Assembly (NCBI GenBank): GCA_900770845.1
Contig: CAAGLS010000098.1
Location: 1-9,869, forward strand
Length of the DNA: 9,869 nucleotides
Source: an uncultured Prevotella sp.
GTDB lineage: Bacteria; Bacteroidota; Bacteroidia; Bacteroidales; Bacteroidaceae
Direction: 5' to 3'
Shown: in pieces, positions 6,337-9,869 of the stretch
How positions within the stretch are numbered: the stretch's first letter is position 1
How the letters are laid out: the number at the start of each line of letters is the position of its first letter
The notes under the pieces: generated by a model
Databases searched by the model: none
What the model was told of the DNA's origin: nothing
The model's input: only the letters and a program-made list of their open reading frames with translations
Program-made: the position numbers and the translations under genes

Positions 6337-7325
6337 AAACCGCCGAACCACTCGCGCGCGTCAGACAGCGCGACTCTAACTTGGAGCTCCTGCGCATCGT
6401 CGCCATGGCCCTCATCGTGATCGAGCACATCTTTGGACACGGCTACGGCATCAACCAAAGCTTGTCCCAAGCTGTGATTCCCTTTGCAGCTGTGGGCGTG
6501 AACCTCTTCATCCTCATCACCGGCTACTTCGGCATCCACTTCAAATGGAAGTCGCTGCTCAACCTTCTGCTCATCGTCATCACTTACAAGATCGTCAACG
6601 AAGCATTTGTGGTGGCCTTTCTGCAGCAGCCCCCCAAGCCCGGAGGCCTGCTCAAGTTCGGCTATTGGTTCGTCACCGTGTATTTCGAGCTCTACATCAT
6701 AGCCCCAATGCTCAACCGGCTGCTGAAGTCCACTCCCAACCGCACGCTGTGGGCATATCTGGCCATCCTCTTCTTCATCAATTGCATTCTCGGTTTTCTG
6801 CTGAAAGAAGAAGTCAACCGTATCGGAATGAACCTGATGCAGTTCGTCTTCCTCTATTTCATCGGCCATGCCATCCGCCGCTTCCACACCGCAGGGCGTT
6901 TAGGAACCCTCTCGTGGCTGGCCGTCTATCTCGGCTGCTCCGCCATTGAGGCTCTGCTTATGGACAAATGGACAAGCCACAACAACAACCCGTTGGTGCT
7001 CTGCGCCGCCATCGCCCTGTTCTGCTTCTTCCTCAAATTCAACTTCCACAGCAAGGCCGTCAACACCATTGCCACCACCGCCTTCGCAGTGTATCTGCTG
7101 ACCGATGGCCGGCTCGGTTCCCTCCTCCTCTACCCTCTCGCCCACGACTTCTATCTCCAGCACGCTAACAATCTGCCCCTGCTCCTGCTCTGCCCACTTG
7201 CCGCCACGCTCTGCGCGTTCGCCGTCGCGTTTGTCATCGACATGCTCCGCCAACGGATCACAAGTCCCATTGTGAACAGTGTTGGAAGATGGTGTGCCAA
7301 ACACCATTGTGAGGGAATAGAGTGA
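6333..7325 (+). CDS. membrane acyltransferase, acyltransferase 3 family
   Basis: The 330-residue polytopic membrane protein has about nine to ten hydrophobic segments. The family N-terminus is clear: RDSNLELLRIVAMALIVIEH, with the conserved arginine R21 and histidine H32 (a second at H36) at the start of the first span, as in OatA/WecH/NodX-type enzymes that move acetyl or succinyl groups onto glycans. Later spans include LLNLLLIVITYKI, LAILFFINCILGFLL, LMQFVFLYFIGHAI and LLLLCPLAATLCAFAVAFVI. It probably O-acylates the sugar chain made with the preceding glycosyltransferase. The start at 6333 (ATGA junction) is chosen; an ATG at 6309 in the same frame would overlap the upstream gene by 28 bases. 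Acyl donor and position are unknown. Confidence 0.85.
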   Translation: MKTAEPLARVRQRDSNLELLRIVAMALIVIEHIFGHGYGINQSLSQAVIPFAAVGVNLFILITGYFGIHFKWKSLLNLLLIVITYKIVNEAFVVAFLQQPPKPGGLLKFGYWFVTVYFELYIIAPMLNRLLKSTPNRTLWAYLAILFFINCILGFLLKEEVNRIGMNLMQFVFLYFIGHAIRRFHTAGRLGTLSWLAVYLGCSAIEALLMDKWTSHNNNPLVLCAAIALFCFFLKFNFHSKAVNTIATTAFAVYLLTDGRLGSLLLYPLAHDFYLQHANNLPLLLLCPLAATLCAFAVAFVIDMLRQRITSPIVNSVGRWCAKHHCEGIE

Positions 7326-7348
7326 AGAAAGTGGTTCTTAGAGGGCGT

Positions 7349-7385
7349 ATTATTTCCCCTTTGTTGAATCTCGTTGGGAAATAAT
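7349..7385. promoter_or_regulatory. 10-bp inverted repeat overlapping the third promoter
   Basis: ATTATTTCCC (7349-7358) and GGGAAATAAT (7376-7385) are perfect reverse complements separated by 17 bases; after one T/T mismatch two more pairs (CG/CG) extend it. The right arm ends 3 bases before the TATATTTG box and the left arm lies just beyond the candidate -33 element, so a dimeric regulator bound here would cover the promoter. It could alternatively fold as an RNA hairpin 3' of the acyltransferase gene, but no U-run follows. Confidence 0.5.
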
Positions 7386-7396
7386 TCGTATATTTG
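7364..7396 (+). promoter_or_regulatory. Bacteroidetes-type promoter of the third gene pair
   Basis: TATATTTG (7389-7396), followed by CAAT, fits the -7 consensus exactly. The best upstream partner is TTG at 7364-7366, 22 bases away; TTGG at 7374-7377 is too close. Transcription would begin near 7401, leaving about 20 A-rich bases before the start at 7422. The in-frame ATG at 7374 lies upstream of this box and is therefore rejected as the start. Confidence 0.65.
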
Positions 7397-7421
7397 CAAT
7401 ATAATAAGAAAACCAACAACT

Positions 7422-9239
7422 ATGCAAGCAATAATCTTGGCAGCCGGAATGGGCAAACGCCTTGGCGAATACACAAAAGAGAACACCAAATGCATGCTTC
7501 CCGTCAACGGCGAGAGGCTCATCGACAGGATGCTGGGGCAACTCTCGAAGCTCAACTTGGCACGGGTGGTCATCGTCGTGGGCTACCAGGCCGACAACCT
7601 CATCCGCCACATCGGCCACCGCTACGACGGTGCGCTGAACATAGAATACGTGCGCAACAACATCTACGACAAGACCAACAACATCTTCTCGTTGTCATTG
7701 GCCAAGGACAAACTCGTGGAGGACGACACGCTGCTCCTTGAGTCGGACCTGATATTCGAGGACAGGATGCTGAGGCTGCTCGTCGACAACCCCTACCCCA
7801 ACCTGGCCTTGGTGAGCAAGTATGAGTCGTGGATGGACGGCACAGTGGTGAGAATCGACGACGACAACAACATCGTGGACTTCGTCACCAAGCAGGCTTT
7901 CAACTACAACGAGGTGGACTCCTACTACAAAACCGTCAACATCTACAAGTTCAGCAAGGAGTTCTCCACCCACAAGTACGTGCCCTTCCTCAATGCCTAC
8001 TGCGAGGCTTTAGGCGAGAACGAATACTACGAGCAGGTGCTGCGCGTGATCTCGTTCCTCAACTCATCCGACATGAAGGCCCTGCCTGTGGGAAACGGAA
8101 AGTGGTATGAGATTGACGACATACAGGACAAGGACATCGCCGAGACGATATTCGCCTCCAACGACGAGCTGATGCACCGCTACAACATGCGCTACGGAGG
8201 CCACTGGAGGTTTCCCAAGCTCATCGACTTCTGCTATCTCGTCAACCCCTATTTCCCCACCCAGAGGATGAAGGACGAGATGCGGGCCAACTTCGACACC
8301 CTGCTCACGGAATACCCCTCGGGCATGTACGTGAACTCGATGCTGGCGGCCAAGTATTTCGGCATCCGGCAGGAATACACCGTCGTGGGCAACGGAGCAG
8401 CAGAACTCATCAAAAGCCTTACGGGAAAGCTGAAAGGCAACATGGGCGTCATCTACCCCACCTTTGAGGAATATCCCAACAGGCTGCCCAAGGAGCGCAT
8501 CGTGGCCTTCCAGCCAAGCAAGCCCGACCTGTCGTACTCCGTGGACGAGCTCGAAGACCATTTCGCCGACAAGGACATAGAGGCCCTGCTCTTGGTCAAT
8601 CCCGACAACCCGTCGGGCCATTTCATCCCACCCGCCGACGTGCTGCGGCTGGCTGAGTGGTGTGAGACAAGAAATGTAAAACTGATCGCCGACGAGTCGT
8701 TTGTCGACTTCTCCGACGACTACGCCGCCAACACGCTGCTCAAAAACGAGATTCTCGAATCCAACCCCAACCTCATCGTGATGAAGAGCATCTCCAAGTC
8801 CTACGGAGTGCCGGGACTGCGCTTGGGCGTGCTGGCCACAGCCGACACGAAACTCGTGGAGTGGATGAAGAAGGACGTCGCCATTTGGAACATCAATTCC
8901 TTTGCGGAATTCTACATGCAGATATTCGGCAAATACCAAGGCTTCTACCAAAAGGCGTGCGCCAAGTTCGTGGAGGAGCGCAAGCGATTCTACAAAGAGC
9001 TGCAGGCCATAGGCTACATCACCGTGCTTCCCACGCAGGCCAACTTCTTCCTTGTGCATATAGACTCGCGCTACACCTCCGGAGAGCTCTCGGAACTGCT
9101 GCTCGAACGATACGACATCCTCGTCAAGGACTGCGACACGAAGACCGGACTGAAAGGAAAGAACTATGTGCGGATCGCCATCCGCGACACTCGCGACAAC
9201 GACACGCTCATCCACGCTCTAAAGGAATTGGGAAAATGA
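7422..9239 (+). CDS. bifunctional nucleotidyltransferase / PLP-dependent aminotransferase-fold enzyme
   Basis: The 605-residue protein joins two enzymes. Residues 1 to about 245 are a LicC/PntC/RmlA-type nucleotidyltransferase: ILAAGMGKRL (5-14), K23 in the TKCMLPV stretch, metal site ESD with D109, and a second acidic cluster E230/D232. Relatives of this type activate phosphocholine or phosphonates with CTP. Residues about 255-605 are a fold-type I PLP enzyme closest in style to CobD (threonine-phosphate decarboxylase) and HisC: YGGHW lead, GNGAAEL (323-329), NPDNPSG (393-399), PLP-contacting D424, Schiff-base lysine K459 in SISKSYG, R467 and C-terminal R584. All key residues are present. 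The inferred product is an amine- or amino-alcohol-phosphate made by the C-terminal domain and CDP-activated by the N-terminal domain. Its stop overlaps the next start (ATGA). Domains are certain; the reaction is not. Confidence 0.85.
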   Translation: MQAIILAAGMGKRLGEYTKENTKCMLPVNGERLIDRMLGQLSKLNLARVVIVVGYQADNLIRHIGHRYDGALNIEYVRNNIYDKTNNIFSLSLAKDKLVEDDTLLLESDLIFEDRMLRLLVDNPYPNLALVSKYESWMDGTVVRIDDDNNIVDFVTKQAFNYNEVDSYYKTVNIYKFSKEFSTHKYVPFLNAYCEALGENEYYEQVLRVISFLNSSDMKALPVGNGKWYEIDDIQDKDIAETIFASNDELMHRYNMRYGGHWRFPKLIDFCYLVNPYFPTQRMKDEMRANFDTLLTEYPSGMYVNSMLAAKYFGIRQEYTVVGNGAAELIKSLTGKLKGNMGVIYPTFEEYPNRLPKERIVAFQPSKPDLSYSVDELEDHFADKDIEALLLVNPDNPSGHFIPPADVLRLAEWCETRNVKLIADESFVDFSDDYAANTLLKNEILESNPNLIVMKSISKSYGVPGLRLGVLATADTKLVEWMKKDVAIWNINSFAEFYMQIFGKYQGFYQKACAKFVEERKRFYKELQAIGYITVLPTQANFFLVHIDSRYTSGELSELLLERYDILVKDCDTKTGLKGKNYVRIAIRDTRDNDTLIHALKELGK

Positions 9240-9869
9240 AAATATGCATTTGCGGCGGGGGCAACTTGGGACACGTGACGGCGGGCATGATGGCCCTGCA
9301 CGGGGAAAACGAGGTGGCCATCCTCACACGCCATCCCGACCGCTGGGCCACCACCATCGGAATCTTGGAAAACGGCAAACGAAGCGACGCCCGCCTGTCG
9401 CTCGTCACTTCTGAGCCAGGGAAGGCCATCCCCCATGCCGACATCGTGATGCTCTGCCTGCCAGGCTTCGCCATCCGCGAGGAACTCCTGCGAATCAAGC
9501 CGTGGCTCACTCCCGAGACGGCTGTAGGAGCCGTGTTTTGCAGTACGGGCTTCTTCTTCGAGGCGCACGACTTGCTGCCGCCCGCCACTCCCCTCTTCGG
9601 CTTCCAGCGAGTGCCCTATATCAGCCGGATAGTCGACTACGGCCATAGCGCGGAGCTGAAAGGCCGCAAGAAACAAATGGCCATGGCGGCGGAAAACATC
9701 CCTCAGGCCGAGGCTTTCCGCCAAAGCCTGGCCACGGCCTTGGACACACCCATCCGACTGGCCGGGAGCTTCTATGAGGTGAGTCTGTCCAACAGCAATC
9801 CGCTCCTGCATCCCTCAAGGCTCTACACGCTCTTCAACAATTGGCACGAGGGCGTTTTCTTCCCGCACA
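9236..9869 (+). CDS. opine (octopine/nopaline) dehydrogenase-family oxidoreductase, 3' end missing
   Basis: The gene runs off the window after 211 codons. The N-terminus is a Rossmann NAD(P)-binding fold: MKICICGGGNLGH with the glycine motif at 7-13, VAILTRHPDRW, then ADIVMLCLPGFAI. Further on NSNPLLHPSRLY (186-197, with N186/N188 and H192 followed by P) matches the start of the helical catalytic domain of opine dehydrogenases, where a histidine is catalytic. Such enzymes reductively join an amino group to a 2-oxo acid, giving N-(1-carboxyalkyl) products. The ATG lies in the ATGA overlap with the fusion gene, so the two are probably made together. Distant relatives include ketopantoate reductase and glycerol-3-phosphate dehydrogenase; the HP-containing motif favours the opine family. 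Substrates cannot be read off. Confidence 0.78.
   Translation, partial: MKICICGGGNLGHVTAGMMALHGENEVAILTRHPDRWATTIGILENGKRSDARLSLVTSEPGKAIPHADIVMLCLPGFAIREELLRIKPWLTPETAVGAVFCSTGFFFEAHDLLPPATPLFGFQRVPYISRIVDYGHSAELKGRKKQMAMAAENIPQAEAFRQSLATALDTPIRLAGSFYEVSLSNSNPLLHPSRLYTLFNNWHEGVFFPH

Noticed and set aside
7349..7385. Invertible (phase-variable) promoter as in Bacteroides capsule loci
   Set aside because: The arms are only 10 bp, 17 bp apart, and do not enclose the -7 box; known invertible promoters have longer arms around a segment of roughly 200 bp.
8064..9215. Minus-strand open frame of 383 codons within the fusion gene
   Set aside because: It is a shadow of the fusion gene, whose motifs are intact in the plus frame; no recognisable domain.

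Overview
The window looks like the chromosome of a Bacteroidales bacterium, most likely Prevotellaceae. The -7 promoter boxes have the Bacteroidetes TAnnTTTG form (TACCTTTG, TATCTTTG, TATATTTG). Start codons follow A-rich leaders without Shine-Dalgarno sequences, and the outer-membrane and secreted proteins fit the group. Genus is inferred from style, not proven.

Layout. Bases 1-225 hold the possible tail of an unknown plus-strand gene and a G-rich hairpin repeat. cysS (cysteinyl-tRNA synthetase) lies on the minus strand at 226-1770 with a good promoter just upstream. Bases 1771-2280 have no gene but hold a 52-bp inverted repeat and a 210-bp nearly symmetrical composite of GACCCACCCCTAAC/GTTAGGGGTGGGTC repeats. 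A secreted alpha/beta-hydrolase esterase lies on the minus strand at 2281-3153. After a 434-bp divergent intergenic region the plus strand carries six genes in three tightly coupled pairs: outer-membrane beta-barrel protein + GT-B fucosyltransferase-like enzyme (3588-5152); GT-A glycosyltransferase + membrane acyltransferase (5302-7325); nucleotidyltransferase/PLP-enzyme fusion + opine-dehydrogenase-like enzyme (7422 to the window end). Inside each pair the genes overlap by the 4-base ATGA junction. The second and third pairs each have their own Bacteroidetes-type -7 box.

How the genes fit together. The plus-strand block looks like part of a surface-glycan (capsule, LPS or exopolysaccharide) locus: two glycosyltransferases, an O-acyltransferase and a last pair that appears to make an unusual activated building block. 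The last pair is the most interesting part. One polypeptide joins a LicC/PntC-like nucleotidyltransferase to a CobD/HisC-like PLP enzyme, followed directly by an opine-dehydrogenase-family oxidoreductase. The inferred, untested reading is that the PLP domain makes an amino-alcohol phosphate (or similar amine), the first domain activates it as a CDP derivative, and the dehydrogenase adds an N-carboxyalkyl group, giving an opine-like zwitterionic decoration for the glycan. No polymerase, flippase or export genes are in the window, so the locus probably continues to the right.
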